From CAYLGY01 sp964383325 (lineage in GTDB: Bacteria > Pseudomonadota > Alphaproteobacteria > Rhizobiales > Rhizobiaceae): 35,942 nt of DNA. A program made the position numbers and the translations under genes. Location: NCBI GenBank assembly GCA_964383325.1, contig CAYLGY010000016.1, forward strand, positions 1 to 35,942, written 5' to 3'. Of this stretch, positions 1 to 7,922 are shown one piece after another (the stretch's first letter is position 1; every line of letters starts with the position of its first letter). The notes under the pieces were generated by a model. The model did not search any database and was not told where the DNA came from. It saw nothing but the letters and a program-made list of their open reading frames with translations.

Positions 1-143
1 GCGCCATCCTCGAACGTCACGCGCCAAAGGTCATTCTCAACCGCAAGGTGAACCGGCGACACGACAGACGGCACCAGCGGCTCCAGCTTCGCACCGGCCG
101 CCCGCCCGGAAAGTGCTTCCAGAACCTCGCCCGCGCCGGTCAT
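1..143 (-). CDS. N-terminal fragment of an unidentified protein, possibly a phosphotransferase (kinase-like) enzyme
   Basis: An open frame begins with ATG at 143-141 and runs off the left edge, giving 47 residues. Its start overlaps the stop of the upstream amidohydrolase in an ATGA arrangement, so the two are probably translationally coupled and belong to the same operon. The visible part starts MTGAGEVLEALSGR and ends with ENDLWRVTFEDGA. The last stretch resembles the first beta strands of the aminoglycoside/choline phosphotransferase fold (an N-x-x-W-R-V then a D-G turn), but no catalytic motif lies inside the window. Existence of the gene is well supported by the overlap; the function is a weak guess. 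Confidence 0.6.
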   Translation of the reverse strand, partial: MTGAGEVLEALSGRAAGAKLEPLVPSVVSPVHLAVENDLWRVTFEDG

Positions 144-1417
144 GCCGATCCCTCCGCTTCGACAAGCCGGTCGAGATCGCCGCCCGCCTGATCGAGGGCG
201 TGCAGCATTCCGGCCAATACATTGGCGCCATGTACAAGATCCTCTTCGCGGCTGAATTCCGACGGATGATGGATCACCCCGCCGACGCTGGGGATGGCGA
301 AGACCAGTCCCGGCATCTTCCGGCTGACAGGAACGGCGTCATGGCCGCCGATGGTTTCAAGTTGCAGCGTCTCCAACCCGCGACGCGCGGCCTCCTCCTC
401 ACACAGCTGGACGAGGCGCGCATCGAAACTGCCCGCCGCCCGCCGGTCTATGGAAAGCACCTCATGGCGAACCGATGCCCGGGCCGCCGCATCCGCCAGC
501 AATTTCATGAGCTGGTTCTCGGCTGCCGCCAGGGTTTCCGGCTCGGGCGAGCGCAATTCGATGAACATGGTAGCCTTGTCCGGCACCATGTTCGGCGAGT
601 TGGGTTCGAGCACGAGGCGGCCGCAGGACGTGTAGAGCGTCCCGTCCGCCTGGTCCGCCATTTCGCGCAAGCCAACCAGCACATGCGCGGCCGCCAGCCC
701 GGCATCCTTGCGATCCTCCATCCGGGTCGGGCCGGTATGCGCGGTCTCGCCGTGCATGGCGGCGCGGATCTTTAACGCACCCCAATAGCGCGTGAACGGG
801 CCGATCTGCCTGCCAGCCTTCTCAAGGGCGTCATCCCCCTCGATATGTATTTCGATATACGCATCCGCATCCGGAAACGGGTCCGTGCCACGATAGCCGA
901 TCCGCTCGAGCTCGGCGCCGACGCTGAGCCCGTCGCCATCGGTCCGCGACAGCGCGAAGTTCAGCCCGATTTCTCCGCAATATGCGCTGCTGCCGAGAAG
1001 ACTTGGCTGGAAGCGGGCGCCTTCCTCATTCATCCAGTCGACAAGGATGAAGTCCACCTGCAGCGGCTGACCGCTGCGCTCCGCCTCGGCACGCAGTGCC
1101 TCGATGGCCACGAAGGAAGCGATCACCCCATAGGCGCCGTCGAAACGCCCGCCGAAGGGCTGACTGTCGAGATGCGATCCGGTCATGATCGTCGGGCGCT
1201 TGCGGTCGGCCTGGCGCAGAATGCCGTAGAGGTTGCCGATCGCGTCGATCCGTATCTCATAGCCCCGTTCCAGGAGTTGCTGCCGGAGCCAGTCTCGTGC
1301 TCGGCCGTGGTCGGTGCTGCCGGCCTGGCGATTCAGGCCGCCGGCCGGTGTGGCGCCGAATTTCGAAACTTCGTCCATCATGCGCTTCAGCATGGATGGA
1401 TCGACCTCTACAGTCAT
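140..1417 (-). CDS. Zn-dependent M20 amidohydrolase, N-carbamoyl-amino-acid hydrolase / allantoate amidohydrolase type
   Basis: A 425-residue enzyme of the M20 hydantoinase/carbamoylase subfamily (AllC, HyuC, beta-ureidopropionase), which hydrolyse ureido or amide groups in the cytoplasm. Metal-site motifs are visible: GSHLDSQPFGGRFDGAYG with H82 and D93, the NEEGARF motif with E131-E132, H191 in IEIHIEGDD, and a C-terminal GGHDAVPVS plus HHPSEFS. The dimer-lid motif RMEDRKDAGLAAA and the ELRSPE motif are present. The normally conserved HIEQGP is replaced by HIEGDD, so specificity may differ. I chose ATG 1417 because it has a perfect AGGAGGT six bases upstream; longer upstream readings lack this. 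The start overlaps the stop of the ABC ATPase gene (ATGA), tying substrate import to hydrolysis. The exact substrate cannot be read from sequence. Confidence 0.9.
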   Translation of the reverse strand: MTVEVDPSMLKRMMDEVSKFGATPAGGLNRQAGSTDHGRARDWLRQQLLERGYEIRIDAIGNLYGILRQADRKRPTIMTGSHLDSQPFGGRFDGAYGVIASFVAIEALRAEAERSGQPLQVDFILVDWMNEEGARFQPSLLGSSAYCGEIGLNFALSRTDGDGLSVGAELERIGYRGTDPFPDADAYIEIHIEGDDALEKAGRQIGPFTRYWGALKIRAAMHGETAHTGPTRMEDRKDAGLAAAHVLVGLREMADQADGTLYTSCGRLVLEPNSPNMVPDKATMFIELRSPEPETLAAAENQLMKLLADAAARASVRHEVLSIDRRAAGSFDARLVQLCEEEAARRGLETLQLETIGGHDAVPVSRKMPGLVFAIPSVGGVIHHPSEFSREEDLVHGANVLAGMLHALDQAGGDLDRLVEAEGSA

Positions 1418-3261
1418 GCGGTAACCTCCTGGGGAGCATCGGCAGGTTGGAGATCGAGCAGGTGGCACGCTGCCTGGTCAATGCCGCCGCGGCTCTGCAG
1501 AACCGGATTCTCCCGCCGGCAGCGGTCGAAGGCATGCGGGCAACGGGAGGCGAAGGCGCAGCCGACCGGAAGGTTGATCGGGCTAGGCGGCTCGCCTTCC
1601 AGCAGGCAGTCCTGCGGTGAATAGCGCCGCTCCTCCAGTGTCGGAGCCGCGCTCAGCAATGCCCTGGAATAGGGGTGGCCAGGATCGAAGAACAGCCGCT
1701 CGTTCCGGGCAAGTTCCACCACCTCGCCGAGATACATCACCGCCACCCGGGCGCATACCCTCCGCACCATGGCGATGTCGTGCGAGATATAGATGTAGGT
1801 CAGCTTGTGCTGCTGTTGCAGTCGCTCGAAGAGATCCAGAAGCTGCCCCTGTTCGGTCTGACCCAGCGCCGACAGCGTTTCATCCATCAGCATGACCTTG
1901 GGCTGGAGGATCAATGCACGGCCCACATTGACGCGCTGTCGCTGGCCTGCAGTCAATACGGACGGCAACTCCTCGTAGAGGCCCCTCGGAAGGCCGACTT
2001 CTCCCATGACTTCCAGCACTCTCGCGCGCGCCGCCTTTCCGGAGGCAAGCCCATGGATGATCAGCGGCTCACCGATGATGGAACCGATGGAATTGCGGGG
2101 CGGAAGCGAGTTGAACGGGTCCTGGAGCACCAGTTGCAGCTTGCGGCGAAAGGCGCGCAATCCCGCAGCCTTCTGGGCGAAGATATCCTCCCCCTCGAAA
2201 TGGACTGTACCGCTATCGGGTTTCTCCAGCGCCGTCAGCAAGCGCATCAATGTGGATTTTCCACAGCCGGATTCGCCGACGATGCCGAAATTTTCGCCCT
2301 CATGGATGTCGAAGCTGACGCCGCGAACGGCCTTCAGCACCCGCTTGTCGCGCACCGCAAAAAGCGAGCGCGAAGCCAGCGTATAGTGCCGGCTGACATT
2401 GCGCACGCTCATGATCGGACGCGAAGCCTCACTGGCCGGCTTGAGGCGGGAGCGGCTGTCGGGTGTCCAGAGCGTGGGCAATTCCTCGATGAGCTGGCGT
2501 GTTTCCGCGGCAATGGGCGATGTGATCAGGCTTGCGGTCGGCTGCATCTCGACCATACGCCCCTTGTTGAGTACCAGTATGTCATCCGCAATATCGGCCG
2601 CCACCGGCAGCGAGTTGGAAATGAACATCACGGCAGTGCCGAATTTCTCGGTGAGCTCCCGCAGCAACTTGATGATTTGCGCGCCAACCGTCACGTCCAG
2701 CGGTTGCGTGATGCTATCAGCCACAAGCAGCCGCGGATTGGAGATCAGCGCATCGACGATCATGGCCCGCTGCATCATGCCGCCACTGTACTGGAAGGGA
2801 TATTCATCGAAGCGCTGGGCCGGTGAGGGAATGTGCACCGCCTCCAGCAGCGCGATCGTGCGCTCGCGTGCCTCGGCTCGAGAGACACCAGGTTCGACGG
2901 CCCGCAGCTTTTCGACAATCTGTGCGCCGACCGTCATGGTCGGATCGAGCGCGCCGCCGGGATTGCCGCCGACATAACCAATTCCCTTGCCGCGAATGAG
3001 TCGCATGGCGGCGGGATCAAGGCGCAGCAGGTCGCGGCCTTCGAACAGGACTTCGCCCGAACTTGCACGCAGGGGTTCATCCAGCCAGTTGACGACGGCC
3101 TTGGCCAGCACCGACTTGCCCGAGCCGCTGCCGCCGATCACCCCCAGCACCTTGCGCGAGGCGAGCTGGAACGAGATCCCGTCAAGGACAAGCGGCGCAT
3201 CCGGTCCGCTGCCTGCAGTTACGGACAGGTCGCGTACGTCGAGTATCGAAGTCTCGCTCAC
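1414..3261 (-). CDS. Fused double-ATPase subunit of a Dpp/Opp-type ABC importer, with one degenerate ATP site
   Basis: A 615-residue protein with two ABC ATPase domains (like DppD and DppF joined) followed by an oligopeptide-transporter C-terminal domain (about 525-600, with GCAFASRCPHAFDRC). It energises the import complex at the inner membrane. NBD1 has Walker A GGSGSGKS (43-50) and signature YSGGM (158-162), but its Q-loop is GGNP (98-101), its Walker B is LLVADS with S183 in place of the catalytic Glu, and its H-loop is SNS with N216 in place of His. NBD2 has Walker A GESGCGKST (329-337), Q380, Walker B D460-E461 and H494, but its signature is LTAGQ (436-440) and its D-loop SALG. Start: GTG 3261 overlaps the permease stop (GTGA) after a G-rich tract; an upstream extension would run through the permease gene. 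Confidence 0.93.
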   Translation of the reverse strand: MSETSILDVRDLSVTAGSGPDAPLVLDGISFQLASRKVLGVIGGSGSGKSVLAKAVVNWLDEPLRASSGEVLFEGRDLLRLDPAAMRLIRGKGIGYVGGNPGGALDPTMTVGAQIVEKLRAVEPGVSRAEARERTIALLEAVHIPSPAQRFDEYPFQYSGGMMQRAMIVDALISNPRLLVADSITQPLDVTVGAQIIKLLRELTEKFGTAVMFISNSLPVAADIADDILVLNKGRMVEMQPTASLITSPIAAETRQLIEELPTLWTPDSRSRLKPASEASRPIMSVRNVSRHYTLASRSLFAVRDKRVLKAVRGVSFDIHEGENFGIVGESGCGKSTLMRLLTALEKPDSGTVHFEGEDIFAQKAAGLRAFRRKLQLVLQDPFNSLPPRNSIGSIIGEPLIIHGLASGKAARARVLEVMGEVGLPRGLYEELPSVLTAGQRQRVNVGRALILQPKVMLMDETLSALGQTEQGQLLDLFERLQQQHKLTYIYISHDIAMVRRVCARVAVMYLGEVVELARNERLFFDPGHPYSRALLSAAPTLEERRYSPQDCLLEGEPPSPINLPVGCAFASRCPHAFDRCRRENPVLQSRGGIDQAACHLLDLQPADAPQEVTA

Positions 3262-4181
3262 AATTCCCCCCCATAGACGCGATTGCGCGACCGTTCGAGC
3301 GCCGCACCCATGAGATTCAGGCTGATCAACGTCACGAACAGGAACACGCCCGGAACAGTGGCGATCCACCAGGCATTGACCAGATATTTGCGGCCATCGG
3401 CGATGATGTTGCCGAATGTCGGTGTCGGCGGCTGCACGCCCAGTCCGAGAAAGCCCAGCACGGCTTCGAAAATCATCATGCGCGCCACGTCGAGCACTGC
3501 GACGAAGGCAATGGGCGGCAGGCAAAGAGGCAGAAGCAGCAGGAACATCACGCGCACGTCGGAGGCGCCGATTACCTTCGCGCCCCGAACGAACTCGCGT
3601 TGCCGCTCGGCCATGATCACCGAGCGCATTACCCGGGCATAGACCGGCCAGCCCGAAAGGCCGAGCACGACAATGATGGCGGGGATCGTCGGACGCGAGA
3701 CCCCGAGGATCGCAATGGCAAGGATGATCATCGGGATGGAAAGCTGCGCATCGGTGATGCGCATCAGCACGGTATCGGTCAGCCCGCCCCGATAGCCGGC
3801 CACAAGTCCGACAAGGCTGCCCACGGCCAGCATCACGATCACGGTCGTCAGGCCGATCAGTAGTGAATAACGCAGTCCGACGAGTGAGCGCATGAGCATG
3901 TCGCGGCCGAGCTGGTCGGTTCCCATCGGATGGGCCCAGCTCCAGTTTTCACCCATGAAAGGCGGCGGCAGCATCTTGGAGCGGATGTTCATCTTCATCG
4001 GATCGATGTCGGAGAACATCGGCCAGAAAATTGCGAGGAGCACCATCAGGCTGAACACGGCCAGTCCGATCCGGAATTCCGTCGAGCGCCACGCGCCGAG
4101 CGCGATCCGCTGCGCGATGGTCAGCTTGCGGACATCCGCCTCCGAGCCAATTTCAGGTTGAAGAATATCCGTACTCGTCAT
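3258..4181 (-). CDS. DppC/OppC-type ABC transporter permease
   Basis: A 307-residue inner-membrane permease of the binding-protein-dependent transport family. The N-terminus is cytoplasmic, with a first membrane segment around 38-56 (IGLAVFSLMVLLAIFWPMF), then a periplasmic stretch with the MGTDQLGRDM motif typical of DppC-like subunits. The EAA coupling loop is visible as MAERQREFVRGAKVIGASD, which docks on the ATPase. Its ATG at 4181 shares one base with the stop of the DppB-like gene (TGATG), and its own stop overlaps the ATPase start. It therefore sits in the middle of a tightly coupled importer operon and pairs with the neighbouring permease. Family assignment is firm; the substrate is not defined. 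Confidence 0.94.
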   Translation of the reverse strand: MTSTDILQPEIGSEADVRKLTIAQRIALGAWRSTEFRIGLAVFSLMVLLAIFWPMFSDIDPMKMNIRSKMLPPPFMGENWSWAHPMGTDQLGRDMLMRSLVGLRYSLLIGLTTVIVMLAVGSLVGLVAGYRGGLTDTVLMRITDAQLSIPMIILAIAILGVSRPTIPAIIVVLGLSGWPVYARVMRSVIMAERQREFVRGAKVIGASDVRVMFLLLLPLCLPPIAFVAVLDVARMMIFEAVLGFLGLGVQPPTPTFGNIIADGRKYLVNAWWIATVPGVFLFVTLISLNLMGAALERSRNRVYGGEL

Positions 4182-5161
4182 CAGTAATCCAGTCTCGGAT
4201 CAATGGTAGTGGCTGCGAGGTCGACAAGGATATTGATCAGCACGAATGCCGCGCTGGTGACGATGGCAATCCCCTGGATGAGGGGAAAGTCCCGCTGGAG
4301 AACCGCATTGATCGTCAGGAGGCCAAGACCCGGATAGTCGAAGATGAATTCGATCACGAGGACGCCACCCAGCAGCATGGAAAACTGCACGCCGAGGAGG
4401 TTGAGGAGCGGCACCATCGCATTCTTCAGCGCATGACCGAACACGATGCGGCGCAGGCCGATGCCCCGGACCCCCGCCACGGCGATATAGTTCTCCCGCA
4501 TGTTCTGGGCGACGGAGACGGTCAGCGTGCGAATGACGAAAGGCGCGATCTCCACTGCGAGGACAATCGCCGGCAGGATCGTGTAACTGAAATTCCTGTA
4601 CCCGATCGCGGGCAGCCAGCCGAGCTTTACCGAGAACAACAGTACCAGCACGATGCCCAACCAGAAATTCGGCAACGACACAAAGAGCGAGCCGAGATAC
4701 AATGCCAGTCGGTCCGGCCATTCGCCCGGTCGAAGTCCGCCGGCAATGCCGATGGGAAATGCCACCAGCAAGGCAAAGAACATCGCCAGAAGCGCGAGCT
4801 GGATGGTGAAGGGCGCGGTTTCCAGAATGAGATCGAGTACCTTGGCGCGCTCGGAACGCGTCATGTCATCGAAGCTTGACCCCCCGACGGCCGCGCCGCT
4901 CGCTGGCCGGACGAAGGACTGGCCGAAATCCCCGCGCGCCACATCCGCCGCATATCGCGCGAACTGCACCGGAATCGGATCGCGCAATCCCATGTCCTTG
5001 GCGATCTGCTCGATCAGATGGTCTGGCGCCATGCCGCCGGCCATCAGCCGCACCGGATCGCCCGGGATCACGCGCAGCAGCGTGAAGATCAGGAAACTGA
5101 CCAGAAAGATGATGACGGCGCCTTGCAGCAGCCTGCGGAACAGAAAGTGTAACAAGAACAC
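4181..5161 (-). CDS. DppB/OppB-type ABC transporter permease
   Basis: A 326-residue permease with the DppB N-terminal signature: a first membrane helix (VIIFLVSFLIFTLLRVIPGDP) followed by a periplasmic domain with MGLRDPIPVQF and RGDFGQSF. The EAA loop is RENYIAVAGVRGIGLRR. Together with the DppC-like protein it forms the membrane channel. The start is GTG at 5161 with AGGAG ten bases upstream; a TTG two codons in is an alternative. A 66-base gap separates it from the binding-protein gene and contains a strong stem-loop, so it may be expressed less than the binding protein. Its stop overlaps the next permease start. Confidence 0.93.
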   Translation of the reverse strand: MFLLHFLFRRLLQGAVIIFLVSFLIFTLLRVIPGDPVRLMAGGMAPDHLIEQIAKDMGLRDPIPVQFARYAADVARGDFGQSFVRPASGAAVGGSSFDDMTRSERAKVLDLILETAPFTIQLALLAMFFALLVAFPIGIAGGLRPGEWPDRLALYLGSLFVSLPNFWLGIVLVLLFSVKLGWLPAIGYRNFSYTILPAIVLAVEIAPFVIRTLTVSVAQNMRENYIAVAGVRGIGLRRIVFGHALKNAMVPLLNLLGVQFSMLLGGVLVIEFIFDYPGLGLLTINAVLQRDFPLIQGIAIVTSAAFVLINILVDLAATTIDPRLDY

Positions 5162-5192
5162 CTTTGGCGGGCTCCTGAGTCATCGAGATGGA

Positions 5193-5217
5193 GCGCGACC
5201 CGATTTACGGGTCGCGC
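5193..5217 (-). terminator. Stem-loop between binding-protein and permease genes
   Basis: A perfect 10-bp stem (GCGCGACCCG pairing with CGGGTCGCGC) with a five-base loop lies in the 66-base gap after the binding-protein stop. No T-run follows on the minus strand, so it is more likely an mRNA 3'-end stabiliser or partial terminator than a full terminator. Such structures commonly make the binding protein more abundant than its permease. Confidence 0.6.
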
Positions 5218-5227
5218 GGTGGCCTTG

Positions 5228-6796
5228 TCAGACGAAATCCGCCTTCGACGCATCGATTGCGCCATCCGGGTACAGGAACAGCCCTTGCAGTTCCGAACGG
5301 ATCCCATGGACGAGCACGGAGGTGAAGAGGGATAATGCCGGCGCCTTGTCGGCAAGCATCGGCGTCAACTCGTTCTGGATCACGGCACGTCTCTCATCCA
5401 GCGTCGGCGCAGCGCGCTCCTTGTCGAGAAGCGCATCGATCTCTGGATCGACGATGCCGGTGATCCGCTTGGAGCTGGAATGAAAATGCGTCCGCAATAC
5501 AAGGTCCGGTTCCGGTGAGCCGGTTGACCAGCCGCAGTCGACCATATGGCCCGGTCCGCCGCCGGGACGGTCGTAGAGCCGCTCGTTCCAGGCCGCGACC
5601 TCCATCACGCTGAGCGTGACGGGGAAGCCCTGCTCCTGGAGCATGGCCGTTATCACTTCGCCATACTCCTTCGTCTTGGGATAGAAGCCCACGGATGTGA
5701 TGTATTCGAGCGGCGGCAGCCCCTCGCCCCTGGGGTAGCCGGCTTCCGCAAGCAGGCGCTGGCATTCATCAGGATCATATTCGGGGTAGTTGTCGAGATC
5801 GATATAGCCGAACTTGATCGGCGAGATGAAATTCTTGGAAGGCGATCCGGCCTCGCCAAGGATCTCGTAGATCAGGGTGCGGTCGATGGCATGGCAGGCC
5901 GCCTTGCGCACCAGCGGATTGTCGAAGGGCGGCTTCGAACAGCGGAACCACAGATACTTGTTTTCGACGGAGACCATCTTGCTGATGGTGATGTCCGGAT
6001 TGCCGGAAAGCGTGTCGATCTGCTCCGGCTCCAGCCGCTCGATGATGGAAGCTTGCCCGTTCATGAGCGACAGCATGCGCGTGGTTGCATCGCCGACAAA
6101 GGAGAAATTGACGCCGGAAACCTTCGGCGCGCCGAGGAAATAATCAGGATATGCCTCGAGGACCGTGTCATTGCCGCGCTGTTCGACGAACCGGAACGGA
6201 CCCGTCCCGTTGAGGCGCTGGCTGAGCGGACCATTGGGACCGCCTTCCACGTCCTTCGCGGACATCATCGGCAAGTAGGCAGCCAGGAAAATGAACAGGC
6301 TCGCACCATAACCGCCCTTCGAGGTATCCACGATCACGGTAAGGTCGTCCGGTGTCGTCACCTCGAAACTGTCCGTCGGTCCTGGATACCATTGCGCCGG
6401 CCGGTCAGGCTGCGCTCCATATTCGAAGGTTGCCTTGACATCCTTGGCGCCGAACGGTTCGCCATCATGGAACTTGATGCCGGGCTTCAGCTTGATCTGC
6501 AACCGGTGACCGTCGAGGAGTTCGATCGATTCGGCCAGTTCAAGATTCATTTCATCGGGATTGTCCGGGCGCATCGGTGCGCGCGCCAGATAGCCCATCA
6601 CATAGGCTTCAATGTTTTTCTGCGAGAGAGTGGTATGTGCCGTCGGATCCCAGTTGCCAGTAATATTCTCGGCCGAAAGGAAAATGATGGGTTTTCCGGA
6701 TTGCGCATAGGCCGAATTTATGAAGAATCGCGGGTCAATCTGGGTAAACGCCGCGGCTGCGCCAATAGAGCCAAGCAAATGTCTGCGATTGATCAT
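5228..6796 (-). CDS. Family 5 extracellular solute-binding protein of a Dpp/Opp-type ABC importer
   Basis: A 522-residue periplasmic binding protein (SBP_bac_5). It opens with MINRRHLLGSIGAAAAF and a likely cleavage after AYA near residue 31; the paired arginines and RRHLLG pattern suggest Tat export, though Sec cannot be excluded. Family features include the DPTAHTTLSQ start of the mature protein, EYGAQPDRPAQWYPGPTDS, and a KAACHAIDR motif (compare RxAxxxAIDR). Length matches the family. ATG 6796 is preceded by GAGGAGG, a very strong ribosome site in keeping with high expression. It is the second gene of the operon after the phosphatase and delivers the unknown ligand to the two permeases downstream. 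Peptides, amino-acid derivatives, opines or ureido compounds are possible ligands; the adjacent amidohydrolase favours a ureido or amide compound (inference). Confidence 0.93.
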   Translation of the reverse strand: MINRRHLLGSIGAAAAFTQIDPRFFINSAYAQSGKPIIFLSAENITGNWDPTAHTTLSQKNIEAYVMGYLARAPMRPDNPDEMNLELAESIELLDGHRLQIKLKPGIKFHDGEPFGAKDVKATFEYGAQPDRPAQWYPGPTDSFEVTTPDDLTVIVDTSKGGYGASLFIFLAAYLPMMSAKDVEGGPNGPLSQRLNGTGPFRFVEQRGNDTVLEAYPDYFLGAPKVSGVNFSFVGDATTRMLSLMNGQASIIERLEPEQIDTLSGNPDITISKMVSVENKYLWFRCSKPPFDNPLVRKAACHAIDRTLIYEILGEAGSPSKNFISPIKFGYIDLDNYPEYDPDECQRLLAEAGYPRGEGLPPLEYITSVGFYPKTKEYGEVITAMLQEQGFPVTLSVMEVAAWNERLYDRPGGGPGHMVDCGWSTGSPEPDLVLRTHFHSSSKRITGIVDPEIDALLDKERAAPTLDERRAVIQNELTPMLADKAPALSLFTSVLVHGIRSELQGLFLYPDGAIDASKADFV

Positions 6797-6857
6797 TCTC
6801 TCCTCCTCAATTGATTATTTTCTAGCTGATGGAACCGTCTTCAACCTGAAATGCGAA

Positions 6858-7652
6858 TCAAAGGACCCCCATGATCTGCTCATGTAGCTCGGCACTTGCC
6901 GCGGCCACCACACGACCTTCCGAGGATGTGGTGAGCCGGTTGCCTTGCCAGTCGGTCATCCGGCCGCCTGCCTCCTCTATGATCGGCACCAGTGGCAGAT
7001 AGTCGTAGGGCTGGAGCTCGCACTCGACCACTGCATCCAGATGTCCGAGCGCCACAAGTCCGAAAGCATAGCAATCGCCGCCGAGGCGGGTCAGCGCGGC
7101 GCGGTCCGAAACCGCCTGGAAGGAAGCGCGCTCTTTCGGGCCATAGGCATGGAATGCGGTGCAGGAAATGGCGGCTTCCTCCAGCCGGGTGCGGCCACTT
7201 GTCCGGCACGGCGTGCCGTTCATGGTTGCGCCCTGCCCGCGCACCGCGATCCAGCGCTCGCCCATGACAGGGGCATCGAGCATGCCGACTACAGGCTGCC
7301 CCGCAACACAGAATCCCAGCAGCAGGCCGAACAGCGGATTGCCGGTTGCGAATGCGCCGGTCCCGTCGATCGGGTCAATGATCCACAGGCGATCCCGATT
7401 GCCCCCGGTGATTCCCGTTTCCTCTCCGAACACGCCATCGCCCGGAAATCCTGCCTCAATGCCGGCGCGCACCAGCTGTTCGATTTCCCGATCCGCCAGC
7501 GTCACCGGTGAATGGTCGCTCTTCATCTGCAGGCCGTGCCAGTGCCGATAATATTTCAGCGCGATCACACGTGCCTCATCGGCGATGCGATGCGCGAATT
7601 CGATCTCGGCTGAATGGATATTATCGGGGCTGCTTTCGAGCGCTAGCGGCAT
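6858..7652 (-). CDS. Inositol-monophosphatase-family phosphatase, HisN (histidinol-phosphatase)-like
   Basis: A 264-residue Mg-dependent phosphatase of the IMPase/FBPase superfamily. Metal-binding motifs are clear: GEETG (E77-E78), IIDPIDGT (D93, D96) and the C-terminal PYDYLPLVPIIEEAGG aspartate. The GGDCYAFGLVALGHLDAVVE stretch resembles the HisN subgroup that cleaves histidinol phosphate more than classic SuhB. However, it sits at the head of an uptake operon, 61 bases ahead of the binding-protein gene and divergent from a DeoR regulator, with a possible kinase at the far end. It may therefore dephosphorylate a pathway intermediate rather than serve histidine synthesis. ATG 7652 has AGGA about six bases upstream. 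Confidence 0.9.
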   Translation of the reverse strand: MPLALESSPDNIHSAEIEFAHRIADEARVIALKYYRHWHGLQMKSDHSPVTLADREIEQLVRAGIEAGFPGDGVFGEETGITGGNRDRLWIIDPIDGTGAFATGNPLFGLLLGFCVAGQPVVGMLDAPVMGERWIAVRGQGATMNGTPCRTSGRTRLEEAAISCTAFHAYGPKERASFQAVSDRAALTRLGGDCYAFGLVALGHLDAVVECELQPYDYLPLVPIIEEAGGRMTDWQGNRLTTSSEGRVVAAASAELHEQIMGVL

Positions 7653-7698
7653 GTCTTTTCCTGATTCGCCTTCACACGGGCAAGGATCGAGTTACAAC

Positions 7699-7727
7699 TT
7701 TATCACCAAACGCAATAATTTCCACAA
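7699..7727 (-). promoter_or_regulatory. Candidate sigma-70 promoter for the phosphatase/ABC importer operon
   Basis: On the minus strand, TTGTGG and GATAAA are separated by 17 bases, placing a start site about 40 bases ahead of the phosphatase ATG. The two boxes match the consensus at 3 and 4 of 6 positions. It lies in the 270-base AT-richer gap shared with the divergent DeoR gene, where an operator would be expected. No clear operator repeat was recognised in that gap. Confidence 0.35.
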
Positions 7728-7922
7728 CTAGATTCGATGGCGGTGCTGCGGAGGAGGACACCCGTGGAACATTGTGCGCTATGCTGGCACCAGGGATCGA
7801 CAGCAGGCATGGATGGTTGCATATGCGATCCGGTGGGCGGATGAGCAATGTGCCCGGACGTCCCGCCAGCTGGAATATCGGCAGTTGCGGCGTCAGGAAG
7901 TGGAGCGGAGCACAAGTCGGTC

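Noticed and set aside
5546..6814. A 422-codon plus-strand open frame opposite the binding-protein gene
   Set aside because: The minus-strand binding protein has a signal peptide, strong ribosome site and family motifs; the plus frame has none.
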